The notes under the pieces were generated by a model that worked only from the letters and a program-made list of their open reading frames with translations, was not told where the DNA came from and made no database searches. Of a stretch of 64,000 nt of DNA, positions 15,015-25,321 are shown piece by piece. The stretch's first letter is position 1; every line of letters begins with the position of its first letter. The stretch covers positions 1 to 64,000 of the forward strand of contig NZ_RYFI01000016.1 of the NCBI RefSeq assembly GCF_004103825.1, in the 5' to 3' direction. A program made the position numbers and the translations under genes. Origin of the DNA: Hansschlegelia zhihuaiae (lineage in GTDB: Bacteria > Pseudomonadota > Alphaproteobacteria > Rhizobiales > Methylopilaceae).

Positions 15015-15659
15015 GTGAGCGGCCACGATCATACTCACGACCACGACCACGACGCCCACGAGCCTCTCGTGATCGAGGACGAGGCCGGCAATATCGAGGG
15101 GCAGATCCTGGCGGACGCCCTGCAGACGCTGCTCGTCGAGCGCGGCCTGATCGCCCCGGGCGAGGTGCGGCGCGAGATCGAGCGGATCGAGTCGCCGGGC
15201 GTCCATCTCGGCGCGAAGATCGTCGCGCGCGCCTGGGTCGACGACGCCTATCGCGAGCGCTTGCTGAAGGACGGCAAATCGGCCGCGGCCGAGCTCGGCA
15301 TCGGGGTCGGCGAGGCGCAGCTGATCGTCGTCGAGAACGACGCCGAGACCCACAACCTCGTCTGCTGCACGCTCTGCTCCTGCTATCCTCGCTCGATCCT
15401 CGGGCAGCCTCCGGCCTGGTACATCAGCAAGGCTTATCGCGCCCGCGCCGTGCGCGAGCCGCGCGCGGTCTTGGAGGAGTTCGGGCTCGCGGTGCCGGAC
15501 GACGTCAGGCTGCTGGTCCACGACAGCAACGCCGACATGCGCTACCTCGTGCTGCCGCGGCGGCCCGAGGGCGGCGAAGGGCTGAGCGAAGATCAGCTGG
15601 CGGCGTTGGTCACGCGCGACTGCATGATCGGCGTGTCGGTGGTCGCGCCCGTCGCCTGA
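15015..15659 (+). CDS. Nitrile hydratase alpha / ScnC-like catalytic subunit
   Basis: The 214-residue catalytic subunit carries the metal-binding claw VCCTLCSCYP; CTLCSC is the cobalt-type variant, in which two Cys are oxidised after translation. GQPPAWYISKAYRARAVREPRAVLEEFGL and VTRDCMIGV are also family features. A His/Asp-rich N-terminus (HDHTHDHDHDAHE) resembles that of Thiobacillus ScnC. GTG 15015 with GGAGGG just upstream is preferred to ATG 15003. Products would be COS and ammonia from thiocyanate, or an amide from a nitrile; sequence alone does not decide. Its 3' end overlaps the convergent LysR gene by 67 bases. Confidence 0.85.
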   Translation: MSGHDHTHDHDHDAHEPLVIEDEAGNIEGQILADALQTLLVERGLIAPGEVRREIERIESPGVHLGAKIVARAWVDDAYRERLLKDGKSAAAELGIGVGEAQLIVVENDAETHNLVCCTLCSCYPRSILGQPPAWYISKAYRARAVREPRAVLEEFGLAVPDDVRLLVHDSNADMRYLVLPRRPEGGEGLSEDQLAALVTRDCMIGVSVVAPVA

Positions 15660-16603
15660 ACGGCGCGGCGATCCCTGAGATGGGCGGGCGTGTAGCGCAT
15701 CAGCTCGTCGGCCATCCGGATGTCGTCCGCAACCTCGATGAACGCCCGCACGGCCGGCGGCTGCGGATCGCGTTCGAGCACCATCATCCCGATCGTGTTG
15801 GTGATGGTGGGTTCGACGAGCGGGACGGCGCGGGTCTGGCTCCAGTCGCCGATCATCAGGAAGAAGGTGTTCGGCACGACCGCGAACCAGTGCCCCGGCC
15901 GCACATGGGAGCAGAGCGCGAGCGCGCAATTGGTCTCCAGCACTGTGCGGGGCGAGGCGCCGACGCTCGAAAAGACGCGGTCCAGGATGCGGCGGTTCTG
16001 CATGTCGGGCGTCAGCATGCAGAGCGGCAGCCGGCCCGCTTCGGTCCACGTGACCGACGTCCTCCGGGCGATCGCGTGCTCGGCCGGAGCGATCAGGAAA
16101 TAGCTTTCGTCATAAAGGAAATAGGGCCTCAGTCCCGTCGACGCGCCGTGGTCAAGATAATTGATGCCGACGTCGAGGTCGAAGTTCTCGAGCCCTTTCT
16201 TGAGGTCGGTGAAGTTGAGCGAGGTCACCGCCACGCTGACCTCGGGATGGAGCTGGTTGAAGGCCGTCGTGACGATCGAGATGCCGGGCATCGCCACCGG
16301 AATGACGCCGACGCGCACATGTCCGCTCAGTTCCTCGCCGGCCGAGACGATGTCCTGGACGAGATGTTCGTGGCGGTCGAGCGTGCGCCGCGCGAAGTCG
16401 AGCACCATCGCGCCTTGCGGCGTGAAGCCCTCGAAGCCCTGATTGTGCCGGTCGACGATCGGGACGTCGAAGGTGGCCTCAAGCTGCCGGACGGCCTGGG
16501 ACAGCGCCGACTGCGTGATCCCGCACTCCTCCGCCGCCCTCCCGAAATGGCGATGGCGCGCCAGCGCGACGAGGTAGCGGAGCTGCCTGAAATTGAGCGC
16601 CAT
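15593..16603 (-). CDS. LysR family transcriptional regulator
   Basis: This 336-residue regulator has the N-terminal LysR helix-turn-helix (FRQLRYLVALARHRHFGRAA, then ITQSALSQAVRQLEATF, residues 4-50) and a periplasmic-binding-type effector domain. It converges on the hydratase alpha gene with overlapping 3' ends. The tail after about 305 is long and polar. It is the natural regulator of the hydratase/amidase pair, acting at the T-N11-A repeat at 12822-12836; this link is inferred. Confidence 0.85.
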   Translation of the reverse strand: MALNFRQLRYLVALARHRHFGRAAEECGITQSALSQAVRQLEATFDVPIVDRHNQGFEGFTPQGAMVLDFARRTLDRHEHLVQDIVSAGEELSGHVRVGVIPVAMPGISIVTTAFNQLHPEVSVAVTSLNFTDLKKGLENFDLDVGINYLDHGASTGLRPYFLYDESYFLIAPAEHAIARRTSVTWTEAGRLPLCMLTPDMQNRRILDRVFSSVGASPRTVLETNCALALCSHVRPGHWFAVVPNTFFLMIGDWSQTRAVPLVEPTITNTIGMMVLERDPQPPAVRAFIEVADDIRMADELMRYTPAHLRDRRAVQATGATTDTPIMQSRVTNAAS

Positions 16604-16811
16604 GGCGTTGGTCGTCCTCGATCCGGCCGCGGAGCGGCTGTCATCCGGGACTTAAGCAAGGCGAATACCAAGCGCTTCCCGAGCGTTGAGAACGGCGATC
16701 CTGCAGCGCTCGGGCGGTCGGCGACGGGCGCCTCCTGATCGCCCTCGCGCTGAAATCGGCGGGCAGGAGCGGTCACATGGTTGTCCCGCGGCGGAACTAA
16801 GCCATCGTTGG

Positions 16812-16956
16812 ATCACTGCGAACGGGCGCTGCCAGCTCCATCTGCGTACTGGTGGTCGATGACGACCCGGGCATGCACGACGTTCTCTCCACCACTCTCG
16901 GCAAGGAGGGCTATAGGCTTCGGCGTGCGCAGGACGGTGTCGAGGCGATCGAGATG
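16812..16956 (+). pseudogene. Truncated response-regulator receiver remnant
   Basis: Read in one frame, this piece encodes VLVVDDDPGMHDVLSTTLGK and then GYRLRRAQDGVEAIEMM, the first half of a CheY-like receiver with its acidic pocket. The similarity stops before the phospho-acceptor Asp, and unrelated sequence leads to a stop at 17037. No ATG with a ribosome-binding site precedes it. It looks like a fossil of a two-component regulator lost during rearrangement next to the nap operon. Confidence 0.65.
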
Positions 16957-17033
16957 ATGAGCGCCTGGTGGGGAAGCAAAGCAGCGGAACGACAAAAGAG
17001 CCCCACCCGCCGCCCGGACGAAGAGCTCCAGAT

Positions 17034-17047
17034 TTGACTTTGATCAA
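17034..17047. promoter_or_regulatory. FNR/FixK/DNR-type box before napE
   Basis: TTGAC-TTTG-ATCAA matches the Crp/Fnr-family consensus TTGAT-N4-ATCAA at nine of ten positions. It ends 52 bases before the napE start, suitable for a class II promoter. It predicts oxygen- or NO-responsive nap expression; the DNR-like gene at 31379 is a candidate activator. Confidence 0.7.
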
Positions 17048-17099
17048 GTCCAATCTGACCGCGGCGTGGTAGTGAAACAACCTCCGTAGGGGCTAGCGC

Positions 17100-17294
17100 A
17101 TGAAGCTTGAGACGGCGACGACTCCTGCCGACCCCTCGAAGCCGACGCAAGCCGCCAAACGCCGAGAACTTGTCGTTTTCTGCACTCTGGCCGTTCTGAT
17201 CTGGCCGTTTTTGGCCGTGGCCGTCGTTGGCGGATATGGCTTCGTGGTGTGGATGTCCCAGCTCGTATTTGGCCCTCCGGGGCCTCCACACTGA
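17100..17294 (+). CDS. napE: NapE, small membrane protein of nitrate reductase operon
   Basis: This 64-residue protein has a charged N-terminus (AAKRRELVVF) and one membrane helix (FCTLAVLIWPFLAVAVVGGYGFVVW), the typical NapE form. Its exact role in periplasmic nitrate reduction is not settled. It is the first gene of napEFDABC and lies just behind the FNR-type box. Confidence 0.85.
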   Translation: MKLETATTPADPSKPTQAAKRRELVVFCTLAVLIWPFLAVAVVGGYGFVVWMSQLVFGPPGPPH

Positions 17295-17304
17295 GTGGCC
17301 GATC

Positions 17305-17805
17305 ATGCGCGATGAACCGGCCGACCAATCTCGCCGCGGCTTTCTGTTTGGCCGACACGCCAGCGCGACTTTCAATGTTCGACCGCCGTGGACGCGCGAG
17401 ATGACGGTTCGTTCCGCCTGCAACGGATGCGGCGAGTGCTCGATAGCTTGCCCGCAGCAGATCGTGAAACTCGACGCGAACCGCAGGCCCCTCGTGATTT
17501 TCGGCGACGAGTGCACTTTCTGCGGCGCCTGCGCCGATGTCTGTCCCGAACCGGTCTTCGACCGCAGCGTCGAGCCTTTCACGCATGTCGCCAGGGTCGG
17601 TTCGGACTGCTTCCCGAAGCGGGGGGTCATCTGCTGGAGCTGCGGCGACGCATGCCCTGAAGCGGTTATCCGCTTTCGCCCGCGCGCTGGCGGACCGGCG
17701 CTTCCGACGATCGACGAGAGCCGCTGCACAGGCTGCGGCGCCTGCGTCGCAATCTGTCCGGCGCAGGCCGTGATGGTCGAGCCGCTCCTCGAAGCGGTCG
17801 CATGA
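17305..17805 (+). CDS. napF: NapF ferredoxin-type protein
   Basis: The 166-residue cytoplasmic protein carries [4Fe-4S] cysteine groups: CNGCGECSIACP, CTFCGACADVCP and CTGCGACVAICP, with an extra CWSCGDACP. NapF is thought to help mature NapA before export. ATG 17305 lies 10 bases after the napE stop. The stop overlaps napD by ATGA. Confidence 0.9.
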   Translation: MRDEPADQSRRGFLFGRHASATFNVRPPWTREMTVRSACNGCGECSIACPQQIVKLDANRRPLVIFGDECTFCGACADVCPEPVFDRSVEPFTHVARVGSDCFPKRGVICWSCGDACPEAVIRFRPRAGGPALPTIDESRCTGCGACVAICPAQAVMVEPLLEAVA

Positions 17806-18080
17806 CGGGCGCCGCCGCCCCCCGTCTGCATCACATCTCGAGCGCCGTGGTCTCGACGCTTCCAGAGCGGGTGGACTCGGTGTTGCTCCAGATCGAGCCG
17901 CTGCCCGACGTCGAGGTTCACCGGGTGGAGGGCGGCAAGATCGTGGTCGTCCTCGAAGGCGCGAATGTCGGCGAGATCGGGAGCCGGCTTGTCGCCATCG
18001 GGCTCATCGATGGCGTTCTCTCGGCCAACCTGGTGTTCGAGCAGATCGAAGAACTCGACGATCCTGGAGTTGATCCATGA
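17802..18080 (+). CDS. napD: NapD, NapA signal-peptide chaperone
   Basis: This 92-residue protein has the ferredoxin-like NapD pattern ([20 protein letters not shown], then LPDVEVHR and a C-terminal [10 protein letters not shown]). NapD binds the Tat signal of NapA and delays export until the cofactors are in. It overlaps both napF and napA, as usual for this operon type. Confidence 0.9.
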   Translation: MTGAAAPRLHHISSAVVSTLPERVDSVLLQIEPLPDVEVHRVEGGKIVVVLEGANVGEIGSRLVAIGLIDGVLSANLVFEQIEELDDPGVDP

Positions 18081-20572
18081 CCCTTTCCCGTCGCGAGATG
18101 CTGAAGGCGCAGGCGGCGAGCGTCGCAGCCGCTGCGGCCGGCATGAGCATGCCTGCCGGCGCGCAACCCGTCGCGGGCGGCATAGAAAGCCTGGAGATCA
18201 AGTGGTCGAAGGCGCCTTGCCGGTTCTGCGGCACAGGGTGCGGCGTCATGGTCGGCGTCAAGGGCGGGCGCGTCATCGCCACCCATGGCGACATGAAAGC
18301 GGAGGTCAACCGGGGCCTCAACTGCGTCAAAGGCTACTTCCTTTCGAAGATCATGTATGGCGGCGACCGGCTGACCCAGCCGCTGCTCCGCAAGAAGAAC
18401 GGCGTCTACGACAAGGAGGGCGAGTTCACGCCGGTTTCCTGGGATGAAGCCTTTGACGTCATGGCCGGGAAGGCCAAGGAGACCCTGAAGGCGAAAGGCC
18501 CAACCGCGCTAGGCATGTTCGGCTCGGGCCAGTGGACGATCTTCGAGGGCTACGCCGCCACCAAGCTGATGCGTGCGGGGTTCCGCTCGAACAATCTCGA
18601 CCCGAACGCGCGCCACTGCATGGCGTCGGCGGCTTACGCCTTCATGCGCACCTTCGGCATGGACGAGCCGATGGGATGTTACGACGATTTCGAGCAGGCC
18701 GACGCCTTCGTGCTGTGGGGCTCGAACATGGCGGAGATGCATCCGATCCTCTGGACTCGGATCACCGACCGCCGCCTCGGCCAACCTCATGTGAGGGTCG
18801 CGGTGCTCTCCACCTTCACGCACCGCAGCTCCGACCTCGCCGACATTCCGATCGTGTTCAAGCCCGGCACGGATTTGGCGATCCTGAACTATATCGCCAA
18901 CCACATCATCTCGACCGACCGGGTGAACAAGGATTTCGTCGAGAAGCACACGACCTTCGTGAAGGGCGCGACCGAGATCGGCTATGGCCTGAGGCCGGAC
19001 GACCCACGTGAGGTCAAGGCGCGCAAGGCGCCCGACGTCGCGGCGACGACCCCAATCGACTTCGAGGCTTTCGCCGCCTCGGTCAAGGAGTACACGCTCG
19101 AGAAGGTGTCGAAGCTGACCGGCGTTGAGCCCGGCTTCCTGCAGCAACTCGCCGAACTCTATGCCGATCCGAAGCGCAAGGTCGTGTCGCTCTGGACCAT
19201 GGGGTTCAATCAGCATGTGCGAGGCGTCTGGGCGAACCAGCTCGTCTACAATCTGCATCTGCTGACCGGGAAGATCTCCGAGCCCGGCAACGGCCCGTTC
19301 TCGCTGACGGGCCAGCCTTCGGCCTGCGGCACGGCCCGCGAGGTCGGCACCTTCGCGCATCGCCTGCCCGCCGACATGACGGTGACGAACCCCGAGCACC
19401 GCAAGCATGCGGAAGAGATCTGGCGAATCCCGCACGGAGTGATTCCTGAGAAACCCGGCTATCACGCCGTGGAGCAGGACCGGGCGCTCAAGGACGGCAA
19501 GCTCAACTTCTACTGGATCCAGGTCAACAACAACCTGCAAGCGTCGCCGAACAGCAGCAACGAGGCATACCCGGGCTATCGCAACCCCGACAATTTCATT
19601 GTCGTCTCGGACGCTTATCCGACGGTGACCGCCATGGCGGCCGACCTCGTCCTGCCGGCGGCGATGTGGGTCGAGAAGGAAGGCGCTTACGGCAATGCGG
19701 AGCGACGCACGCACGTCTGGCATCAACTCGTCGAAGCGCCCGGAGAGGCCCGCTCGGACCTGTGGCAGCTCATGGAGTTTTCCAAACGCTTCACGACCGA
19801 CGAGGTCTGGCCTGCCGACATCCTGGACGCGAACCCGAACTTCCGCGGCAAGAGCCTGTTCGACGTGCTGTTCAGCAACGGCAAGGTCGACCGGTTCCCG
19901 GCCACCGAGGTCGAAGCCGGCTACGACAACGTCGAGGCCGGACATTTCGGCTTTTACGTCCAGAAGGGGCTGTTCGAGGAATATGCCGAGTTCGGGCGAG
20001 GCCACGGGCACGACCTCGCGCCCTACGACACCTATCACCAGGTCCGCGGACTGCGCTGGCCGGTCGTCGACGGCAAGGAGACGCTCTGGCGTTATCGGGA
20101 GGGGCTCGATCCCTACGTAAAACCCGGGAAGGGCCTCGAATTCTACGGAAACAAGGACGGCAAGGCGCGCATCATCGCGGTTCCCTATGAGCCGCCGGCC
20201 GAGTCTCCGGATTCAGAATACGATCTCTGGTTGGTCACGGGACGCGTTCTGGAGCATTGGCATTCGGGCTCCATGACGATGCGCGTTCCAGAACTCTACC
20301 GCGCCTTCCCTGGCGCCAGATGCTTCATGCACCCGGACGACGCTCGAAAGCGCGGCATCAACCAGGGGGCCGAGATCCGTCTGATTTCACGACGCGGCGA
20401 AATGCGCACGCGCGTGGAGACGCGGGGACGCAATCGGATGCCTCCTGGCGTGGTGTTCGTGCCGTGGTTCGACGCCAGCCAGCTCATCAACAAGGCGACG
20501 CTGGACGCGACCGACCCGATCTCGAAGCAGGCGGATTTCAAGAAATGCGCGATCAAGATCGCTCTGGTTTGA
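18077..20572 (+). CDS. napA: Periplasmic nitrate reductase catalytic subunit NapA
   Basis: This 831-residue molybdenum enzyme (bis-MGD, one [4Fe-4S]) reduces nitrate to nitrite in the periplasm. A Tat signal ([12 protein letters not shown]) is followed by the cluster ligands [14 protein letters not shown] with the fourth Cys in [18 protein letters not shown] contains the molybdenum-ligand Cys region, and [15 protein letters not shown] lies in the C-terminal cofactor domain. The length is normal for NapA. It is coupled to napD, and its 3' end overlaps the napB start. Confidence 0.97.
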   Translation: MTLSRREMLKAQAASVAAAAAGMSMPAGAQPVAGGIESLEIKWSKAPCRFCGTGCGVMVGVKGGRVIATHGDMKAEVNRGLNCVKGYFLSKIMYGGDRLTQPLLRKKNGVYDKEGEFTPVSWDEAFDVMAGKAKETLKAKGPTALGMFGSGQWTIFEGYAATKLMRAGFRSNNLDPNARHCMASAAYAFMRTFGMDEPMGCYDDFEQADAFVLWGSNMAEMHPILWTRITDRRLGQPHVRVAVLSTFTHRSSDLADIPIVFKPGTDLAILNYIANHIISTDRVNKDFVEKHTTFVKGATEIGYGLRPDDPREVKARKAPDVAATTPIDFEAFAASVKEYTLEKVSKLTGVEPGFLQQLAELYADPKRKVVSLWTMGFNQHVRGVWANQLVYNLHLLTGKISEPGNGPFSLTGQPSACGTAREVGTFAHRLPADMTVTNPEHRKHAEEIWRIPHGVIPEKPGYHAVEQDRALKDGKLNFYWIQVNNNLQASPNSSNEAYPGYRNPDNFIVVSDAYPTVTAMAADLVLPAAMWVEKEGAYGNAERRTHVWHQLVEAPGEARSDLWQLMEFSKRFTTDEVWPADILDANPNFRGKSLFDVLFSNGKVDRFPATEVEAGYDNVEAGHFGFYVQKGLFEEYAEFGRGHGHDLAPYDTYHQVRGLRWPVVDGKETLWRYREGLDPYVKPGKGLEFYGNKDGKARIIAVPYEPPAESPDSEYDLWLVTGRVLEHWHSGSMTMRVPELYRAFPGARCFMHPDDARKRGINQGAEIRLISRRGEMRTRVETRGRNRMPPGVVFVPWFDASQLINKATLDATDPISKQADFKKCAIKIALV

Positions 20573-21045
20573 GGCTGACGCCTTCATGGGCTGCTTTCGG
20601 CGCGGCGCTCGGGGGCGTCTGCGTCCTCGCCTTCGGCGCCGTGTCCCAGGAGGCGGCGCGGATTGAGATCACGCCTCGTCTGACGGGAACGTCGCAGCCG
20701 ATGTCGCTGGATCGAGTTCCGCCGCTAGGCCGACCCGTAACCGACGACGTGCGACGTAAGCGAAACTATCCGGAGCAGCCGCCCGTCATCCCGCATTCGA
20801 TCGACGGCTACCAGCTGACGCTTAACACTAACCGCTGCATGGACTGCCACAAGCGCGAGTTCACCGAAGGGTCTGGCGCGCCGATGATCAGCGTCACTCA
20901 TTTCCAGGACCGCGACGGACAGGTGCTCTCCGACGTCACCCCCAGGCGTTACTTCTGCACCGCATGCCATGTCCAGCAGACCGACGTCACGCCACTGGTT
21001 CCCAACTTGTTCCAAGACGCCCGCGATATCGGGCGCAGACCGTAG
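20545..21045 (+). CDS. napB: NapB dihaem cytochrome c
   Basis: The 166-residue product has a signal-anchor-like N-terminus, then two c-type haem sites, CMDCHKREF and CTACHVQQ, and the HSIDGYQLT segment known from NapB. It passes electrons from NapC to NapA. The only reasonable in-frame ATG is at 20545, which overlaps napA by 28 bases; this gives a leader slightly longer than usual, so the start is less sure than the identity. Confidence 0.9.
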   Translation: MRDQDRSGLRLTPSWAAFGAALGGVCVLAFGAVSQEAARIEITPRLTGTSQPMSLDRVPPLGRPVTDDVRRKRNYPEQPPVIPHSIDGYQLTLNTNRCMDCHKREFTEGSGAPMISVTHFQDRDGQVLSDVTPRRYFCTACHVQQTDVTPLVPNLFQDARDIGRRP

Positions 21046-21058
21046 CGGATCGGCGCGC

Positions 21059-21772
21059 ATGGCCACGCTCAGATCAATCTGCGCTTCGCTCTGGAGCGTC
21101 GCTTTATCCTTTTGGCGCGTCGTCAGTCGCCCAAGCGCCTATCTCAGCCTTGGTTTCCTGACCTTGGGAGGTTTTGTCTGCGGCGTGATATTCTGGGGCG
21201 GCTTTAATACAGCGCTCGAAATGACCAACACGGAGAAATTCTGTATTTCATGCCACGAGATGAAAGATAACGTCTACCAAGAACTTACTCAAACCGTGCA
21301 TTTCTCCAATCGATCCGGCGTGCGCGCAAGCTGCCCCGACTGTCATGTGCCGCATCAATGGACAGATAAAATCGCGCGGAAAATGCAGGCGTCGAAAGAA
21401 GTGTGGGGCAAACTGTTCGGCACGATATCGACGCGGGAGAAATTTCTCGACATGCGGCTGGAGCTCGCGAAGCACGAGTGGGCGCGGCTCAAAGCGAACG
21501 ACTCTCTCGAATGCCGCAACTGCCACTCCTCGGTGGCCATGGACTTCACCAGGCAGACCCGCAGAGCGGCGGAGATCCATGGACGATTTCTCGTTTCGGG
21601 GAACAAGACCTGCATCGATTGCCACAAGGGGATCGCTCATCAGCTGCCGGATATGACGGGCGTCGAACCAGGCTGGAAAGAAGCTCCCGAGCTGCAGGGA
21701 AAGGACAGCGCGTCCTGGCATGGACCCGAGCGCGCTATCCGGGACTATCTGGCGGAGATCGACGCCCGTTGA
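21059..21772 (+). CDS. napC: NapC/NirT tetrahaem quinol dehydrogenase
   Basis: This 237-residue membrane-anchored cytochrome has one N-terminal helix ([20 protein letters not shown]) and four CXXCH sites: CISCHEM, CPDCHVP, CRNCHSS and CIDCHKG. It oxidises quinol and reduces NapB. It starts 14 bases after napB and ends the nap operon. No napG/H genes are present, so NapC is the quinol link. Confidence 0.95.
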   Translation: MATLRSICASLWSVALSFWRVVSRPSAYLSLGFLTLGGFVCGVIFWGGFNTALEMTNTEKFCISCHEMKDNVYQELTQTVHFSNRSGVRASCPDCHVPHQWTDKIARKMQASKEVWGKLFGTISTREKFLDMRLELAKHEWARLKANDSLECRNCHSSVAMDFTRQTRRAAEIHGRFLVSGNKTCIDCHKGIAHQLPDMTGVEPGWKEAPELQGKDSASWHGPERAIRDYLAEIDAR

Positions 21773-21800
21773 TGGTCCGGCGCGAATGGCCGGCGGCCGC

Positions 21801-21814
21801 TTGACCTCGGTCAA
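21801..21814. promoter_or_regulatory. FNR/FixK-type box before ccoN
   Basis: TTGAC-CTCG-GTCAA is a perfect interrupted palindrome of the FNR/FixK type, ending 81 bases before the ccoN start. It predicts induction of the high-affinity oxidase at low oxygen. Confidence 0.75.
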
Positions 21815-21895
21815 GGATCGCGCTGGCCCTGTCGTTAGGCTTTCCCGCGGGCGAGGCTAGGCGGCGTCCGGCGTTCGCAAAACTCTGGGGGGCTC

Positions 21896-23536
21896 ATGAT
21901 TGCTCAATTGACCATCCAAGAGCGTCAGTCCGCCCTCATGATCTTGGGCGGCCTGGCGCTTGCCGGCCTTGCGCTGGCGGTCGCGGGCGGCCAGGACCTC
22001 CTGGCGGCCCATGGCTGGCTGACGGTCGTCTGCGCGCTCGCCGGACTGTTCTATGTCATCTCGGGCTATTTCGAGCCTGAGCCGTCGCCTGAACGGCTCG
22101 CCCGCTACTACGACGAGCCCACAAAGGCCGGCGTCGTCATCGCAATGATCTGGGCGATCGCCGGACTGTTCGTCGGCGACTGGGTGGCCTGGCAGCTTGT
22201 CTTTCCTGATCTCGCCTTCGAGGGCGCCTGGTCGAGCTTCGGCCGCCTGCGGCCAATCCACACCTCGGGCGTGATCTTCGGTTTCGGAGGCAACGCGCTG
22301 ATCGCGACCTCCTTCCACGTGATGCAGCGCGCCACCCGCGCCCGGCTGCCTGACCAGATCACGCCGTGGTTCGTGTTGCTCGGCTACAATCTGTTCTGCG
22401 TGATCGCCGCGACCGGCTATCTGATGGGCGTCACGCAGTCGAAGGAATACGCCGAGCCGGAGTGGTACGCCGACATCTGGCTGGCGATCGTCTGGGTCAC
22501 GTATTTCCTGCTCTTCCTTCGTACGCTTGCGCGCCGCCAGGAGCCGCACATCTACGTGGCGAACTGGTATTATATGGCGTTCATTCTGTTGGTCGCCGTT
22601 CTTCACGTCGTCAACAACCTCGCCGTGCCGATCTCGTTCGGCAGCGCGAAGAGCTACTCGGTCTTCTCGGGCGTCCAAGACGCCATGACCCAATGGTGGT
22701 ACGGCCACAACGCCGTCGCCTTCTTCCTGACCGCCGGCTTTCTCGGGATGCTCTACTACTTCCTGCCGGTGCGGGCGGGCCGACCGATCTATTCCTATCG
22801 GATGTCGATCATCAGTTTCTGGGGCATCACCTTCATGTATATGTGGGCGGGCTCGCACCACCTGCATTTCACCGCGCTGCCGCAATGGGTTCAGACCCTC
22901 GGCATGACCTTCTCGGTCATGCTGCTGGTGCCGTCCTGGGCGTCGGCCAGCAATGCGCTGATGACCCTGAACGGCGCCTGGACCAAGGTTCGCGACGACG
23001 CGACGCTACGTTTCATGACGGTGGCCGCGATCTTCTACGGCATCTCGACCTTCGAGGGATCGTTCATGGCGATCCGCGCGGTCAATTCCCTTTCGCATTA
23101 CACCGACTGGACCATTGGTCACGTCCATGCTGGCGCGCTTGGCTGGGTCGCGATGATCACCTTCGGTTCGATCTATGCGCTCGTTCCCAAGCTTTGGAAC
23201 CTGGACACGATGTATTCCGGCCGTCTGGTCGAGCTTCATTTCTGGCTCGCCCTCTCCGGAACCCTCGTCTACGTCTTCGCGATGTGGAACTCCGGCATCA
23301 TCCAGGGCCTCATGTGGCGCTCCTATACGGAGGCCGGGACGTTGTCGTACTCATTCATCGACTCTCTGGTGGCGATGCATCCCTATTACATCGCACGCGC
23401 GGTGGGGGGACTGTTGTTCCTGCTGGGCGCGCTTGTCGGTTTCTACAACATCGTCATGACCATCCGAACCGCTTCGGCCGCGCAGGATGAAAGCGACGCG
23501 CCCGTCCTCGGCGCCGCGGTCCAGGCTGGAGAGTAA
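21896..23536 (+). CDS. ccoN: cbb3 cytochrome oxidase subunit I (CcoN/FixN)
   Basis: The 546-residue, roughly 12-helix haem-copper oxidase subunit reduces oxygen at high affinity. Haem and copper ligand sites are visible: [36 protein letters not shown] and [25 protein letters not shown] is also typical of CcoN. It follows the FNR-type box and heads ccoNOQP. Confidence 0.97.
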   Translation: MIAQLTIQERQSALMILGGLALAGLALAVAGGQDLLAAHGWLTVVCALAGLFYVISGYFEPEPSPERLARYYDEPTKAGVVIAMIWAIAGLFVGDWVAWQLVFPDLAFEGAWSSFGRLRPIHTSGVIFGFGGNALIATSFHVMQRATRARLPDQITPWFVLLGYNLFCVIAATGYLMGVTQSKEYAEPEWYADIWLAIVWVTYFLLFLRTLARRQEPHIYVANWYYMAFILLVAVLHVVNNLAVPISFGSAKSYSVFSGVQDAMTQWWYGHNAVAFFLTAGFLGMLYYFLPVRAGRPIYSYRMSIISFWGITFMYMWAGSHHLHFTALPQWVQTLGMTFSVMLLVPSWASASNALMTLNGAWTKVRDDATLRFMTVAAIFYGISTFEGSFMAIRAVNSLSHYTDWTIGHVHAGALGWVAMITFGSIYALVPKLWNLDTMYSGRLVELHFWLALSGTLVYVFAMWNSGIIQGLMWRSYTEAGTLSYSFIDSLVAMHPYYIARAVGGLLFLLGALVGFYNIVMTIRTASAAQDESDAPVLGAAVQAGE

Positions 23537-23541
23537 AAGCG

Positions 23542-24282
23542 ATGTTCGGTTTCCACTACCGCCTGGAGCGCAGCGCCATGGGTCTCGTGCTCGCCGTCAT
23601 CGCGGCGGGCAGCGTCGGCGGGCTGATTGAGATCGCGCCGCTGTTCACCATCGACGAAACGGTCGAGAAGGCGGCGGATATGCGCGTCTACACGCCGCTC
23701 GAGCTCGCTGGCCGCAACATCTACATCCGCGAAGGCTGCTACGCCTGCCATTCGCAAATGATCCGGACGCTGCGCGACGAGGTCGACCGCTACGGGCCAT
23801 ACTCGCTCGCGGTGGAGTCGCAATACGACCATCCGATGCTCTGGGGCTCGAAGCGGACAGGGCCGGACCTCGCGCGCGTCGGCGGAAAATATTCCGACCA
23901 ATGGCACGTGGCGCATATGATCAACCCGCGCGACGTCGTTCCGGTCTCCAAGATGCCCCGCTATGGCTGGCTGGCGCAGAACACGCTCGAAACCGAAGAT
24001 CTGGGGCTGCATCTGAAGGCGCAGCGGCGCGTCGGGGTGCCCTACACGGATGAGATGATCGCGAACGCGCAGGCTGACGCTTACGGCCAGACCGCGCCAG
24101 ACTCGGAGCACGCCAAGGGCGTCGCCCAGCGCTATGGCGAGGCGACGCAGGTCAGGGCGTTCGACGGCGACCCCGGCCGGGTGACCGAGATGGACGCGAT
24201 GGTCGCCTACCTTCAGATCCTGGGGCGACTGACTGACGCTGCGCATTCTCCTGCCGACAAGACCGCGGAGGCCAAGCGATGA
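23542..24282 (+). CDS. ccoO: cbb3 oxidase monohaem subunit CcoO/FixO
   Basis: This 246-residue membrane-anchored cytochrome c has an N-terminal helix and a haem site in [19 protein letters not shown]. The [17 protein letters not shown] block and the Met-containing SKMPRYGWL are conserved in CcoO. GGAGAG before ATG 23542 is well placed. Its stop overlaps ccoQ. Confidence 0.95.
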   Translation: MFGFHYRLERSAMGLVLAVIAAGSVGGLIEIAPLFTIDETVEKAADMRVYTPLELAGRNIYIREGCYACHSQMIRTLRDEVDRYGPYSLAVESQYDHPMLWGSKRTGPDLARVGGKYSDQWHVAHMINPRDVVPVSKMPRYGWLAQNTLETEDLGLHLKAQRRVGVPYTDEMIANAQADAYGQTAPDSEHAKGVAQRYGEATQVRAFDGDPGRVTEMDAMVAYLQILGRLTDAAHSPADKTAEAKR

Positions 24283-24449
24283 GCTTCGATCACGACTCAG
24301 TCGTCGCCTTCGCGAAATCCTTTGGACTGTTTTACCTGCTGGCGCTTTCGGCCTGCGTGCTCGTCTACGTGTACTGGCCCTCGAACAGGCCGCGTTTCGA
24401 CAAGGCCGCCAAGACAATTCTTGAGGGCGAGGACCGACCATGGCGGTAG
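24279..24449 (+). CDS. ccoQ: cbb3 oxidase small subunit CcoQ/FixQ
   Basis: The 56-residue protein has one membrane helix ([19 protein letters not shown]) followed by [15 protein letters not shown], the standard CcoQ form. It begins in the ccoO stop (ATGA) and overlaps the ccoP start by 10 bases. CcoQ stabilises the interaction of CcoP with the core complex. Confidence 0.9.
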   Translation: MSFDHDSVVAFAKSFGLFYLLALSACVLVYVYWPSNRPRFDKAAKTILEGEDRPWR

Positions 24450-25321
24450 AAGAGCGCGATCCGCACTCCGGCTACCTCACCACTGGCCATGAGTGGAACG
24501 GAATCAAGGAACTGAACACGCCAGTTCCGCGTGTCGTTTTCGTTTTCCTCGCCCTTACGTTCGCCTTTTCGCTCGTCTACTGGCTGCTGATGCCGTCGTT
24601 TCCGGTGGGAACGACCTATCTGAAAGGGCTGCTTGGCGTCGACCAGCGCACGGCCGTGACGGAAGAGCTGCGCAGGGCTTCGGCCAGCCGGGCTGCGTGG
24701 GCGCGCCGCATCGAGACGGCCGACTATGCCACGATCCGGGCCGATCCGAATCTCATGGGGCTGGTCCGGGAAACAGGACGGCCATTGTTTGGCGACAACT
24801 GCGCCGTGTGCCACGGAACCGACGCCAAAGGCGGCCCCGGCTTTCCCAATCTGACCAGCGGCTCGTGGCTCTGGGGCGGCAAGCCCGAGGACGTCGCCAG
24901 GACGTTGCAGGTCGGAATCAACGCCGCGCATCCCGACACCCGAGCTTCCCAGATGCTCGCCTTCGGGCGTGACGGAATGCTGTCGCGCGAAGACGTCGAC
25001 GCCGTCGCCGCCTACGTCCAGTCGCTCTCCGACCGGTCCGTTTCAAGTGGGCCGGACGCCGCCTCGGCAGCCGCCGGCGCGAAGGTCTTCGCTTCGAAGT
25101 GCGTCGCGTGCCACGGCCCGGCGGCTAAGGGAAGCACGAGCATCGGCGCGCCCGACCTTACCGACGCATTCTGGATCTACGGCGGCGACCGATCGTCGAT
25201 CCGCGCCTCGATATGGGGTGGCCGGCAAGGTCACATGCCGTCCTGGGAGGCGCGGCTGACGGACCTCGATCGCAAGATCCTGACGCTCTACGTTCTCGAC
25301 TTAGGAGCGCGTGCGCCGTGA
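24440..25321 (+). CDS. ccoP: cbb3 oxidase dihaem subunit CcoP/FixP
   Basis: This 293-residue protein has a membrane helix (VVFVFLALTFAFSLVYWLL) and two cytochrome c domains with CAVCHGTDAKG and CVACHGPAAKG. The N-terminal GHEWNGIKELNTPVPR is characteristic of CcoP. It receives electrons from soluble cytochromes. Its stop overlaps the next small gene. Confidence 0.95.
   Translation: MAVEERDPHSGYLTTGHEWNGIKELNTPVPRVVFVFLALTFAFSLVYWLLMPSFPVGTTYLKGLLGVDQRTAVTEELRRASASRAAWARRIETADYATIRADPNLMGLVRETGRPLFGDNCAVCHGTDAKGGPGFPNLTSGSWLWGGKPEDVARTLQVGINAAHPDTRASQMLAFGRDGMLSREDVDAVAAYVQSLSDRSVSSGPDAASAAAGAKVFASKCVACHGPAAKGSTSIGAPDLTDAFWIYGGDRSSIRASIWGGRQGHMPSWEARLTDLDRKILTLYVLDLGARAP

Larger units (their letters stand above)
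16604..17099. other. Intergenic region upstream of nap
   Basis: These 496 bases hold no intact gene. They contain a response-regulator remnant (16812-16956) and an FNR-type box (17034-17047). The first 200 bases show nothing recognisable apart from the LysR promoter area. Confidence 0.6.

Noticed and set aside
18509-20038. A 509-codon open frame antisense to napA
   Set aside because: napA is certain from its cofactor motifs; the antisense product has no family features.
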